DNA of 64,000 bases from Burkholderiales bacterium (GTDB lineage: Bacteria; Pseudomonadota; Gammaproteobacteria; Burkholderiales; Burkholderiaceae_C). Both the position numbers and the translations under genes were made by a program. The stretch spans positions 186,001 to 250,000 of the forward strand of contig JAUVWL010000001.1 of NCBI GenBank assembly GCA_030604135.1, in the 5' to 3' direction. A model generated the notes under the pieces. That model ran no database searches. It was not told the origin of the DNA and saw only the letters and a list, made by a program, of their open reading frames with translations. Below are positions 53,994 through 63,121 of this stretch, one piece after another (the first letter of the stretch is position 1; each line of letters opens with the position of its first letter).

Positions 53994-55838
53994 ATGGCAA
54001 GCGGAAAAGCGCCCGACAACGACTGGATGGCGTCTGCGCAGCAGTTGCAGCAGCAGTTCATGAGCCAATGGACCCAGGCCCTGCAGGGCATGCCGTCGGC
54101 AACGCCAGGCATACCAGGCTTCGATCCCTCCAACCCCATGGCCGCTTTCGGCGCATTCATGCCCCAGGGGGCCATGAACCACCCACTGGGCATGCAGATG
54201 CCCATGGCCAATCCGGGGCAGATGGACATCTCCCAGATCTTCCAGAAAGCCGCAGGACACAAGGTCAGCATCGACCCGGCCCGCTGGCTGGAGATCCAGA
54301 ACAACTACCTCAAGGAAGCGGTCGAGATCTGGAACCAGGGCTTGCACGTCAGGCCCAAGGGTGACCGCCGTTTTGCCTCTGACGCCTGGGAAAGCAACCC
54401 GGTGGCCGCCTACATGGCGGCGGTCTATCTGCTCAACGCCCGCACGCTCATGGCCATGGCCGAGGCGGTCGAAGGCGATGCGAAGACCCGGGCACGGGTG
54501 CGGTTTGCGGTCCAGCAATGGATCGACGCCAGCGCACCGAGCAACTTCCTGGCTTTCAATGCCGAAGCGCAGAAGAAGGCCATCGAGACCCAGGGCGAAA
54601 GCATTGCCAAGGGGGTGGCCAACCTGCTGCACGACATCAAGCAGGGCCATGTGTCCATGACCGACGAGAGCGTGTTCGAGGTCGGCAAGAACGTGGCGAC
54701 CACCGAAGGGTCGGTGGTCTTTGAGAACGAGCTGTTCCAGCTCATCGAATACAAGCCGCTCACGGCCAAGGTCTACGAGCGGCCCTTCCTCCTGGTGCCG
54801 CCCTGCATCAACAAGTTCTACATCCTCGACCTCCAGCCCGAAAACTCGTTCATCCGCTACGCGGTCGAGCAGGGTCACCGCACCTTCGTGGTGAGCTGGC
54901 GCAATCCGGACGAATCGTTGGCCCAGAAAACCTGGGACAACTACATCGAGGATGCGGTCATCAAGGCCATTGGCGTCACCCAGGACATCACCGGCGCGCC
55001 CAAGATCAACGCCCTGGGCTTCTGTGTGGGCGGCACCATGCTGGGCACGGCCCTGGCGGTGCTGGCCGGTCGTGGAGAGGAACCGGTGCAAAGTGCGACC
55101 TTCCTGACCACGCTGCTGGATTTCACCGACACCGGCATCCTGGACGTGTTCATCGACGAGAACTTTGTCCAGTACCGCGAGATGCAGTTCGCCCAGGGCG
55201 GCCTGATGCCTGGCCGTGACCTGGCCACCACCTTCAGCTTCCTGCGGCCGAACGACCTGGTTTGGAACTATGTGGTGGGCAACTACCTCAAGGGCGAGAC
55301 ACCGCCACCGTTCGATTTGCTCTACTGGAACAGCGACAGCACCAACCTGCCCGGTCCCTACTACGCCTGGTACCTGCGCAACATGTACCTGGAGAACAAC
55401 CTGGTCAAGCCCGGCAAGACCACGGTCTGTGGCCAGAAGATCGACTTCCGCAAGGTCAAGCTGCCGGTGTACATCTATGGCTCGCGCGAGGACCACATCG
55501 TACCTATCGGCGGCGCGTACGCCAGCACGCAGCTGTTCCCGGGCAAGAAGCGTTTCGTCATGGGCGCTTCAGGTCACATCGCAGGCGTCATCAACCCGGC
55601 CAGCAAGGGCAAGCGCAGCCACTGGATCGGCTCGGGCACCCAGTTCCCGGCCAGTGTCAACGACTGGATCGCCAGCGCCACCGAACACCCCGGCAGCTGG
55701 TGGACCGACTGGTCCGACTGGCTCAAGAGCCACGCCGGCAAACAGATCGCCGCGCCCAAGACCTACGGCAAGGGCAAGCAGTACGCCGCGATCGAACCGG
55801 CGCCAGGCCGCTACGTCAAGGCCAAAGCCAAGCCCTGA
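53994..55838 (+). CDS. phaC: Class I poly(3-hydroxyalkanoate) synthase
   Basis: A 614-residue polymerase that joins 3-hydroxybutyryl-CoA into PHB at the granule surface. An N-terminal domain with a Met/Pro/Gln-rich stretch (about 30-80) leads to an alpha/beta-hydrolase core. The lipase-like box is GFCVGG with nucleophile Cys344. The triad Asp is in SREDHIVP and the His in GASGHIAG. The length fits class I enzymes, which need no PhaE. CAGGAGA precedes the ATG. It is first in phaC-phaA-phaB. Confidence 0.97.
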   Translation: MASGKAPDNDWMASAQQLQQQFMSQWTQALQGMPSATPGIPGFDPSNPMAAFGAFMPQGAMNHPLGMQMPMANPGQMDISQIFQKAAGHKVSIDPARWLEIQNNYLKEAVEIWNQGLHVRPKGDRRFASDAWESNPVAAYMAAVYLLNARTLMAMAEAVEGDAKTRARVRFAVQQWIDASAPSNFLAFNAEAQKKAIETQGESIAKGVANLLHDIKQGHVSMTDESVFEVGKNVATTEGSVVFENELFQLIEYKPLTAKVYERPFLLVPPCINKFYILDLQPENSFIRYAVEQGHRTFVVSWRNPDESLAQKTWDNYIEDAVIKAIGVTQDITGAPKINALGFCVGGTMLGTALAVLAGRGEEPVQSATFLTTLLDFTDTGILDVFIDENFVQYREMQFAQGGLMPGRDLATTFSFLRPNDLVWNYVVGNYLKGETPPPFDLLYWNSDSTNLPGPYYAWYLRNMYLENNLVKPGKTTVCGQKIDFRKVKLPVYIYGSREDHIVPIGGAYASTQLFPGKKRFVMGASGHIAGVINPASKGKRSHWIGSGTQFPASVNDWIASATEHPGSWWTDWSDWLKSHAGKQIAAPKTYGKGKQYAAIEPAPGRYVKAKAKP

Positions 55839-55865
55839 TTTTTTTGAAACCCGAGGAGACCTCAC

Positions 55866-57047
55866 ATGGAAGACATTGTCATCGTTTCGGCTGCCCGCAC
55901 CGCCGTGGGCAAGTTTGGCGGCTCGCTGGCCAAGACACCGGCCACCGACCTGGGCAGCATCGTCATCAAAGGTCTGCTGGCCCGCAGCGGCCTGCCCGCT
56001 GACGCGATCGGTGAGGTCATCATGGGCCAGGTGCTGGCCGCGGGTGTTGGCCAGAACCCTGCCCGTCAGGCCATGATGAAGGCGGGCCTGGCCAAGGAGA
56101 CCCCGGCGCTGACCATCAACGCCGTCTGCGGCTCCGGTCTGAAGGCCGTGATGCTGGCCGCCCAGGCCGTCGCCTGGGGCGACAGCGAAATCGTCATTGC
56201 CGGTGGTCAGGAGAACATGAGCGCCAGCCCGCACGTCCTCAACGGCAGCCGCGATGGCCAGCGCATGGGTGACTGGAAAATGGTGGATACCATGATCGTC
56301 GACGGCCTGTGGGACGTCTACAACCAGTACCACATGGGCATCACAGCCGAGAACGTGGCCAAGGCCCATGGCATCACCCGTGAAATGCAGGACGCGCTGG
56401 CGCTGGGCAGCCAGCAGAAGGCCTCTGCCGCGCAGGACGCCGGCAAGTTCAAGGACGAGATCGTCGACGTGGTGATCCCGCAGCGCAAGGGCGACCCGCT
56501 CGTGTTCAACACCGACGAGTTCATCAACAAAAAGACGAACGCCGAAGCGCTGGCCGGCTTGCGCCCCGCCTTCGACAAGGCGGGTACGGTCACCGCCGGC
56601 AACGCATCGGGCATCAACGACGGCGCTGCGGCCGTCATGGTCATGAGCGCAAAGAAGGCGGCCGCCCTGGGGCTGACGCCGCTGGCGCGCATCGCCGCCT
56701 TCGGCACCAGCGGGCTGGACCCGGCGACCATGGGCATGGGCCCGGTGCCGGCGTCCCAGAAGGCCCTGGCCCGCGCCGGCTGGAAGGCATCCGATGTCGA
56801 CCTGTTCGAGCTCAACGAAGCCTTCGCCGCGCAGGCCTGTGCCGTCAACCAGGCGCTGGATATCGATCCGGCCAAGGTCAACGTCAACGGTGGCGCCATT
56901 GCCATCGGCCACCCCATCGGTGCTTCCGGTTGCCGCATCCTGGTGACGCTGCTGCACGAAATGCAGCGCAGCGGGGCGAAGAAGGGCCTGGCCGCCCTGT
57001 GCATCGGTGGCGGCATGGGCGTTTCGCTGGCCGTTGAACGCGCCTGA
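55866..57047 (+). CDS. phaA: Acetyl-CoA acetyltransferase (beta-ketothiolase)
   Basis: A 393-residue thiolase that condenses two acetyl-CoA to acetoacetyl-CoA, the first step of PHB synthesis. The acyl-accepting Cys is in NAVCGSGLKA (about 89). The C-terminal His is in IAIGHPIGASGC and the base Cys in ALCIGGGMG. GAGGAG-type sequence precedes the ATG, 27 bases after phaC. Confidence 0.97.
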   Translation: MEDIVIVSAARTAVGKFGGSLAKTPATDLGSIVIKGLLARSGLPADAIGEVIMGQVLAAGVGQNPARQAMMKAGLAKETPALTINAVCGSGLKAVMLAAQAVAWGDSEIVIAGGQENMSASPHVLNGSRDGQRMGDWKMVDTMIVDGLWDVYNQYHMGITAENVAKAHGITREMQDALALGSQQKASAAQDAGKFKDEIVDVVIPQRKGDPLVFNTDEFINKKTNAEALAGLRPAFDKAGTVTAGNASGINDGAAAVMVMSAKKAAALGLTPLARIAAFGTSGLDPATMGMGPVPASQKALARAGWKASDVDLFELNEAFAAQACAVNQALDIDPAKVNVNGGAIAIGHPIGASGCRILVTLLHEMQRSGAKKGLAALCIGGGMGVSLAVERA

Positions 57048-57098
57048 TCACCCTTACTTTTTTTCATGGCGAAAGCCACCACCTAGAGGAGCATCACA

Positions 57099-57836
57099 AT
57101 GAGTCAGAAAGTCGCATACGTCACCGGCGGCATGGGCGGCATCGGAACCGCCATCTGTCAGCGCCTGCACAAGGAAGGTTTCAAGGTCATTGCCGGCTGT
57201 GGCCCGACCCGCGACTTCAACAAGTGGCTGGACGAGCAGAAAGCCCTGGGCTACACCTTCTACGCCTCCGTGGGCAACGTGGCCGACTGGAACTCCACGG
57301 TGGAAGCCTTCACCAAGGCCAAGGCCGAGCATGGCGTGATCGATGTGCTGGTGAACAACGCCGGCATCACCAAGGACCGCATGTTCCTGAAGATGACCAA
57401 GGAAGACTGGGACGCGGTGATGAGCACCAACCTGGACTCCATGTTCAATGTGACCAAGCAGGTCGTGCCCGACATGGTGGAGAAGGGCTGGGGCCGCATC
57501 ATCAACATCAGCTCGGTCAACGGTGAAAAAGGTCAGGCGGGCCAGACCAACTACTCCGCCGCCAAGGCCGGTATGCACGGATTCTCCATGGCCCTGGCGC
57601 AGGAGCTGGCCACCAAGGGCGTGACTGTGAATACCGTGAGTCCGGGCTACATCGGCACCGACATGGTCAACGCCATCCGGCCAGACGTGCTGGAAAAGAT
57701 CGTGGCCACCGTACCGGTCAAGCGCCTGGGCAAACCCAGCGAGATTGCCTCCATCATCGCCTGGCTGGCCAGCGAAGAGGGTGGTTATGCCACCGGTGCC
57801 GATTTCTCGGTCAACGGCGGCCTGCACATGGGCTGA
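57099..57836 (+). CDS. phaB: Acetoacetyl-CoA reductase
   Basis: A 245-residue short-chain dehydrogenase that reduces acetoacetyl-CoA to (R)-3-hydroxybutyryl-CoA with NADPH. The cofactor motif is VTGGMGGIGTAI (about 6-17) and the catalytic YSAAK lies near residue 150. PhaB-type blocks are NVADWNSTVEAF and NNAGITKDRMF. AGAGGAG precedes the ATG. It is last in the PHB operon, with a strong terminator after it. Confidence 0.97.
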   Translation: MSQKVAYVTGGMGGIGTAICQRLHKEGFKVIAGCGPTRDFNKWLDEQKALGYTFYASVGNVADWNSTVEAFTKAKAEHGVIDVLVNNAGITKDRMFLKMTKEDWDAVMSTNLDSMFNVTKQVVPDMVEKGWGRIINISSVNGEKGQAGQTNYSAAKAGMHGFSMALAQELATKGVTVNTVSPGYIGTDMVNAIRPDVLEKIVATVPVKRLGKPSEIASIIAWLASEEGGYATGADFSVNGGLHMG

Positions 57837-57856
57837 TCCTTCGGGTCCGCTGTCTC

Positions 57857-57881
57857 AACCCCGCTTCGGCGGGGTTTTTTT
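57857..57881 (+). terminator. Rho-independent terminator of phaCAB
   Basis: AACCCCGC-TTCG-GCGGGGTT with a stable UUCG tetraloop and a run of seven T. Confidence 0.95.
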
Positions 57882-57930
57882 GGGCCGCTTTTCCGGGGGT
57901 ATTTCGGGTATCGGTGTTGCTGGGAAAAGG

Positions 57931-57936
57931 TACATT
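57931..57936 (+). promoter_or_regulatory. -10 element of a probably leaderless HD-GYP-like gene
   Basis: TACATT is followed by exactly six bases and the ATG at 57943. There is no Shine-Dalgarno sequence. Confidence 0.45.
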
Positions 57937-57942
57937 TGCCTT

Positions 57943-59148
57943 ATGTACCAGTTGCTGTCTGCGGATGCGCTTGTTCTGAATCAGCCGGTTCCCGTCAACA
58001 TCTGGGATCCGAATGGCGTGCTGTTGCTGCGCAAAGGGGAAATGATCACATCGGAGAAGCACCGTGAGCAGATCATGTTGCATTCGCCCGGTGTGCTCGC
58101 CAGTGACTGGCAGGCGGTGAGCTACGGCTACACCACAGCGCTGGACCGGCTGGTGAGAAACAACGAATCCCTCAGCGAAATTGCCAAGCTCAGTGCCATG
58201 TCGGTTGAGTCGGACAGTTCAGGGCGTGCCCAGCAGCTGCCGGTCTCTGAAGCCTGGGCCGATCTGCATGCGATGCTGAGCACCCTTTTGCATCAGGGCA
58301 TCTCAGCCAGTCAGTTTCTGGACCGCGTGCGCCGGATTCACTGCGCGGGTGAGCTACTGTGGGAGCAGCAACCCGACAACAGCCTGCTGGTGCTGGTGCA
58401 GTTGCTGTTCGACCGCAACCTGTCCTACAGCACCACCCATGCCTTGCTGTGCAGTGGTTTGTGCCAGTTGGTCGGCGCCTCGGCGGAGATGACAGCAGAA
58501 GCCCGGCAGCGCCTGGGTCTGGCCGCCTTGACCATGAACCTGGGGATGACCCAGGCCCACGACGACCTGGCACGCCAGTCCGCCGCATTGACGGCAGCTC
58601 AGCGCAAGCTGGTCAGGGAGCACCCGCTGCGCAGCGCATCCATGTTGCGCGGCCTCGGTGTGAAGGACCTGGCCTGGCTTCGTCTGGTTGAACAGCACCA
58701 CGAACGCAGCGATGGCACAGGCTACCCGGCCGGCATCAAGGTGGAGGGAGCAGAACACCGCTTGCTGCAGATGGCGGACACCTATGTGGCCTGCATCAGC
58801 CCACGCGAGGGGCGTGGCTCCTTGCCGACGCAAGACCTGGCCCGTCAGCTGTACATGGGCTTCGGGCGTACACCGGACCGCTGGGGCGCCCTGTTCGTCA
58901 AGACCGTCGGCTTTTTTCCACCAGGCAGCTACGTGCGCCTGGTGCAGGGCGAGTGCGGCGTGGTCGTTCGGCGAGGGGGCAAGGCGAACGAGCCGAAGGT
59001 GATGGTGTTGACCGGTCGGCAAGGGCTGCCCTTGGGCGAGCCGGTGCTCAGGGATACCGCCGATCCGGCCTGGGCTGTACAGGCGGGGTTACCACCGGGT
59101 GAGGTCAAGGTGGTGGCCAATGTGGCGCGCCTGATCTCGCGTTGTTGA
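57943..59148 (+). CDS. Degenerate HD-GYP-domain protein
   Basis: A 401-residue cytoplasmic protein with an N-terminal region of about 130 residues and a central HD-GYP-like domain (about 150-320). HHERSDGTGYPAGI (252-265) keeps the GYP half. At the HD dyad position the sequence reads AALTMNLGM, with Met198-Asn199 in place of His-Asp, so the di-metal centre is incomplete. It probably does not hydrolyse cyclic di-GMP but may bind it or act as a scaffold. A C-terminal segment (about 320-395) has no family I recognise. It stands alone between the PHB terminator and a convergent kinase gene. Confidence 0.75.
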   Translation: MYQLLSADALVLNQPVPVNIWDPNGVLLLRKGEMITSEKHREQIMLHSPGVLASDWQAVSYGYTTALDRLVRNNESLSEIAKLSAMSVESDSSGRAQQLPVSEAWADLHAMLSTLLHQGISASQFLDRVRRIHCAGELLWEQQPDNSLLVLVQLLFDRNLSYSTTHALLCSGLCQLVGASAEMTAEARQRLGLAALTMNLGMTQAHDDLARQSAALTAAQRKLVREHPLRSASMLRGLGVKDLAWLRLVEQHHERSDGTGYPAGIKVEGAEHRLLQMADTYVACISPREGRGSLPTQDLARQLYMGFGRTPDRWGALFVKTVGFFPPGSYVRLVQGECGVVVRRGGKANEPKVMVLTGRQGLPLGEPVLRDTADPAWAVQAGLPPGEVKVVANVARLISRC

Positions 59149-59176
59149 GGTCCGGATAGCATCCCTCACGCGTTGG

Positions 59177-61099
59177 TCAACGGCCTTCAATCATCGGCTC
59201 AAGTGGCATCGGGCGGCTGAAGTCGCCGTCTGGCACATCGCCTGGCTGACCCGGCAGGGTGAACAGAAAGGTGGCGCCTTCGTTGGCCCGTGCGTGCGCC
59301 CAGATTCTTCCGCCGTGGCGCTGCACAATTCGGCGAACCGTGGCCAGACCGATGCCGTCGCCGGCAAACTCCCGGGACGAGTGCAACCTTGAGAAAGGCT
59401 GGAACAGCTGGGTCGCCTTGGCCATGTCGAAACCAGCGCCGTTGTCACGCACGAAAAAGACGGTGACGCCGGCCTTGCGCAGTGAGCCGACTTCAACACG
59501 CGCAGGCTGCCGGCCAGCACTGTATTTCACCGCATTGCCGATCAGATTCTGAAGCAGACTGCGCACCAGGTGTTCGTCGGCCCAAACACTCATGCCGGGT
59601 TGAACGCTGCATTGCAGCAGCTTGTGTCCCCGGTCGATTTCGTAGGCCTCGCACAGTTCGCGGGCCAGAGCGCTGAGATCGATCAAGCTGGCCTGGATCG
59701 GCATGTCAGCGATGCGGGACAGGTTCCGCAGGCTTTCGACCATGCTCGAGAGCTCTTTGGCCGAGCGGCGGGCACGTTCCAGCATGTCCTGAACACCCTG
59801 ACTCAGGTCGCCGCAAGCTTCTTCCATGGCCATGGTCAGGTACGCTTCCACCGCCCGAAGGGGCCCTCGCAGGTCGTGCGACACGGTGTAGTTGAATCGG
59901 CGCAATTCATCGACCGCCTGCTTCAAGGCATGCGTTCGCTCGGCCACCCGGGTCTCGAGTTGCTCGTTGGACTGACGAAGCGCGATTTCGGCCTGTTTGC
60001 GGGCGGACACGTCCCGGGCCAGAAGAATGACCTGGGGAACTGAAGGCGTGTTGCTCTCGCGGTCGGGGGGAAGATCGATCTTGGCGATCCGCGCTTCGAA
60101 CCAGTGGGACTGGCCCTGGGGATCCTCCACCATGGCCTCCATGGACTGGACCTGTCCGCTTTCTATCGCGCGTCGGATGGTGGCCAGGGAAGTCTGGGCC
60201 ACCTCGGCCGACCTGTGTTCCGCAATGGCCTGGCCCACGGGAACACGGGACGGAAATGCGTTCAAGGTGTTGCCCAGTTGCTCAATGACAATGCCGTCCT
60301 GGTCGACCACGTAGGCTATGTCGGGAACCGCGCTGGCGTAGGCCTTCAGGCGGGCCTGGCTGCGTCTGAGGGCCCGGAACGCGTTCACCACACGGGCCCA
60401 CATCCAGAACATCAGGTAAACCGAGAGACACAGAAGCGAGCCCACGGTGACCATCGTTGCCACATCCAGTCGACGGGTCATGAGGCGGTCTGCCTGAACC
60501 TGCGCGAGGATGTCCTGTTCGGCCAGCACCGCGCGGTTGAGCACCGCCTGCAGGGTTTCCTGTAGCTCCAGCCATTGTGGTGGGTCTCGCTCGACGCCAG
60601 GGTTGACCGCCTGACCGGCGGCTGAAGCCCGGGCGACGATCCACCGCATGTCGGCGGTCATGCGCTCGTTCAGCGGGGCCGAGGCGGGCAGGCCCGATGC
60701 CCCGCCGTGTCCGTCGAGCAACCGGCTTGCCGCGGCCTCAATGTTCCCGAGCAACTGCACAAATTCGCAAACAGTGGGAGGACCGACCTGTTGGCAACTC
60801 CCTGAAACCTGTTGTTCATCGGCCTGGGCTGCCAACAGGAGCGCCCTGGACGCGTGTCGCTGAATCAGGCTCAGTTCCTTCTGGGGTGCAATGCCCTGGC
60901 TGATGGCCCGGTCACTGAGGTTGGCACGCGCGACTTGAATGACGACCATGGCCACCCCAAACACCAACAAAGACAGCACGGCCAGCCGAAATGGCCACAG
61001 GGCCCGCCGTGCCAGGCTGGGGTCGGTTTCCAGCATGGCGCCTTCTTGAGCCGCTGGGCGACCCTCTGAGCGTCCTGGGCGCGACCCGGTCGCGCTCAC
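59177..61099 (-). CDS. Membrane sensor histidine kinase with PAS domain
   Basis: A 640-residue kinase. TM1 (about 37-56) and TM2 (about 213-235) enclose a periplasmic region with two cysteines (Cys102, Cys111). A PAS domain (about 250-365), a coiled coil, the phospho-acceptor His408 in NYTVSHDLRGPLRA and an ATPase domain with NLIGNAVKYS, DNGAGFDM and GDGIGLATVRRI follow. No HAMP domain or receiver is visible. It lies 22 bases after the binding-protein gene on the same strand, which may supply its ligand signal. No response regulator is adjacent. GTG 61099 is used, with GGAG upstream. Confidence 0.88.
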   Translation of the reverse strand: MSATGSRPGRSEGRPAAQEGAMLETDPSLARRALWPFRLAVLSLLVFGVAMVVIQVARANLSDRAISQGIAPQKELSLIQRHASRALLLAAQADEQQVSGSCQQVGPPTVCEFVQLLGNIEAAASRLLDGHGGASGLPASAPLNERMTADMRWIVARASAAGQAVNPGVERDPPQWLELQETLQAVLNRAVLAEQDILAQVQADRLMTRRLDVATMVTVGSLLCLSVYLMFWMWARVVNAFRALRRSQARLKAYASAVPDIAYVVDQDGIVIEQLGNTLNAFPSRVPVGQAIAEHRSAEVAQTSLATIRRAIESGQVQSMEAMVEDPQGQSHWFEARIAKIDLPPDRESNTPSVPQVILLARDVSARKQAEIALRQSNEQLETRVAERTHALKQAVDELRRFNYTVSHDLRGPLRAVEAYLTMAMEEACGDLSQGVQDMLERARRSAKELSSMVESLRNLSRIADMPIQASLIDLSALARELCEAYEIDRGHKLLQCSVQPGMSVWADEHLVRSLLQNLIGNAVKYSAGRQPARVEVGSLRKAGVTVFFVRDNGAGFDMAKATQLFQPFSRLHSSREFAGDGIGLATVRRIVQRHGGRIWAHARANEGATFLFTLPGQPGDVPDGDFSRPMPLEPMIEGR

Positions 61100-61121
61100 A
61101 GGGATGGTCTCCGTGCTGTGC

Positions 61122-61958
61122 TCATTGGTCCAGCTCCACTTTGGTCACGCCAAATCGTGCGACCAGCTCTTGGTGTTCGACAGATCCCAGATAGCGGGCC
61201 AATTCGGCATTGATGGCAACTCTGAGTGCATGGTCTTTTTGCCGAAAGGCAAATGCCGGGCGACCCGCAGGCTCGCCCTCCAGAACGTGGAACCTGAGTT
61301 CCATGGCATCCAGATCGGCCTGATGCTGTCTTGCGGTCAGGCCGGAGATGAAGAACCCGTCCACCTGAGCCTCCTGAAGAGCGCGAAAGGCACGCGTCAC
61401 ATGGGGCATACGCTGCAAGTGGGCCTCTGTCAGACCTTCCCGTTGCAGCCGCTCCTCTTCAAACGCACTGTTGAGCACTGCCCAGGTGCCATGCTCCAGC
61501 GCGACCAGGTCACGGAGATGCTGCACCCCCTCATACCGCTCCTTGTCGGTTTCGCGGTAGACGAGCGCCGGAAAGACGCGCGCGGTCGGTCGTGAGAACG
61601 CGACGATCTGCTCCCTCGCCTCGGTCACAAACAGCCCCGTGGCCACCACATCGACGCGACCGACCAACAGCTCGGGCAGCAGGCTGGCGAAGTCCATCCG
61701 AACCCAGTCGATGTCCCGGATCCCCACTCGGTCCGCCACCGCGCGGAACACCTCAGGCGCCTCACCGGTGACCCGTCCCGATTCGTCGAGATACGCATAG
61801 GGCGCTTCAATGGCATAGCCCACACGCAAGCCTTGCCACTGTGAAGGACGCGAAAGTGCATCGTCCGTGCGTGACGGCAGGATCGACCAGATGCCAAGCG
61901 CCGTTATGCTGGCTATGAACAGCAATACCACACCCAAGAGCTGCTGGAGCCGCGTCAT
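61122..61958 (-). CDS. Membrane-anchored SBP_bac_3-type binding protein
   Basis: A 278-residue protein. An N-terminal helix (about 6-24) anchors or exports it; no cleavage site is obvious. The binding fold (about 40-270) has LRVGYAIEAPYAYLDESGRVTGEAPEVF, shown here as two family blocks, and VDVVATGLFVTEARE. No ABC transporter is present. Being co-transcribed with a histidine kinase suggests it senses an amino acid or similar ligand for signalling. ATG 61958 has AGGACAGGG upstream and is preferred over ATG 61970. Confidence 0.8.
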   Translation of the reverse strand: MTRLQQLLGVVLLFIASITALGIWSILPSRTDDALSRPSQWQGLRVGYAIEAPYAYLDESGRVTGEAPEVFRAVADRVGIRDIDWVRMDFASLLPELLVGRVDVVATGLFVTEAREQIVAFSRPTARVFPALVYRETDKERYEGVQHLRDLVALEHGTWAVLNSAFEEERLQREGLTEAHLQRMPHVTRAFRALQEAQVDGFFISGLTARQHQADLDAMELRFHVLEGEPAGRPAFAFRQKDHALRVAINAELARYLGSVEHQELVARFGVTKVELDQ

Positions 61959-62062
61959 CCCTGTCCTCATTTTTGTTCGTGCAAGGACTATAGGGCCAAT
62001 TCTGCGGCCTCGGCGCCAGCACCTGCTGCCGGCAGTCGATCTCCCGCACCTGGATGTGCCGG

Positions 62063-62068
62063 GATAAT
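62063..62068 (+). promoter_or_regulatory. -10 element of a probably leaderless dusA
   Basis: GATAAT is followed by six bases and the dusA ATG. There is no Shine-Dalgarno sequence. Confidence 0.45.
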
Positions 62069-62074
62069 GCTGGC

Positions 62075-63121
62075 ATGTCTGAGCCAACGAACCAAGACCG
62101 CAGCCACTGGCGCCTGTCTGTCGCCCCCATGATGGACTGGACCGACCGGCACTGCCGGTTCTTTCACCGCCTGCTCACGCGACGCACCTTGCTCTACACC
62201 GAGATGGTGACCACAGGCGCGCTGATGCACGGCGACGTTCAGCGCCACCTTCGCTTCAACCCTGAAGAGCATCCGGTGGCACTGCAACTGGGGGGCAGCG
62301 AACCGGCCGATCTGGCCCACGCGGCACGCCTGGGCGAGCAGTGGGGCTATGACGAGATCAATCTCAATTGCGGATGTCCGAGCGAGCGGGTGCAGCGTGG
62401 CGCCTTCGGCGCCTGTCTCATGGCCGAGCCCGCCCTGGTGGCCGATGGGGTCAAGGCCATGCGCGATGCCGTGTCGGTGCCGGTGACGGTCAAGCACCGC
62501 ATCGGTATCGACCGCGAGGAAAGCTATGGGTTCGTGCGCGACTTCGTCGGACAGGTCAGCGAGGCCGGCTGTCGCGTCTTCATTGTGCACGCCCGAAATG
62601 CGTGGCTGCAGGGACTGAGCCCCAAGGAAAACCGGGAGATACCCCCGCTGCGCTACGAGATGGCCTACCGTTTGCGCCAGGACTTCCCGCACCTGATTAT
62701 TGTGGTCAATGGTGGCATCACCGAGACAGAACAGATGGCCCCCCACCTGGCCCAGGTCGATGGCGTGATGCTGGGTCGGGCCGCCTACCACCACCCCTGG
62801 ATGATGAGCGACTGGGACCACCGCTTCTTCGGCGATGCGAAGGCTTCACTTGACCGCGACACGGTTGAGCTGGCCATGGTGGACTACATGGAGCGTGCGT
62901 TTGAAGAGGATGGCTGCCCCTGGTACGCCATTGCCCGGCACATGCTGGGCTTGCGTCATGGTTTGCGGGGTGCGCGCCGCTGGAGGCAGGTGTGGAGTGA
63001 CCACCGGCTCAAGCCCCTTCCACCGCGCGAAGTCTGGGCCATGGCGCGGCAGCACGCTCAGCATGAAGAGCACCTGTTGGCGGTTGATCGTGCGGGGCTG
63101 GAGCAGGGTGCTCAGGCATGA
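62075..63121 (+). CDS. dusA: tRNA-dihydrouridine(20/20a) synthase DusA
   Basis: A 348-residue FMN enzyme that reduces uridine 20/20a in the tRNA D-loop. The N-terminus has SVAPMMDWTDRHCRFF. The catalytic Cys is in NLNCGCPSERVQ, with VKHRIGID and VVNGGI as FMN contacts. The DusA-specific HARNAWLQGLSPKENR is present. The length is normal for DusA. Its stop overlaps the next gene (ATGA). Confidence 0.96.
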   Translation: MSEPTNQDRSHWRLSVAPMMDWTDRHCRFFHRLLTRRTLLYTEMVTTGALMHGDVQRHLRFNPEEHPVALQLGGSEPADLAHAARLGEQWGYDEINLNCGCPSERVQRGAFGACLMAEPALVADGVKAMRDAVSVPVTVKHRIGIDREESYGFVRDFVGQVSEAGCRVFIVHARNAWLQGLSPKENREIPPLRYEMAYRLRQDFPHLIIVVNGGITETEQMAPHLAQVDGVMLGRAAYHHPWMMSDWDHRFFGDAKASLDRDTVELAMVDYMERAFEEDGCPWYAIARHMLGLRHGLRGARRWRQVWSDHRLKPLPPREVWAMARQHAQHEEHLLAVDRAGLEQGAQA

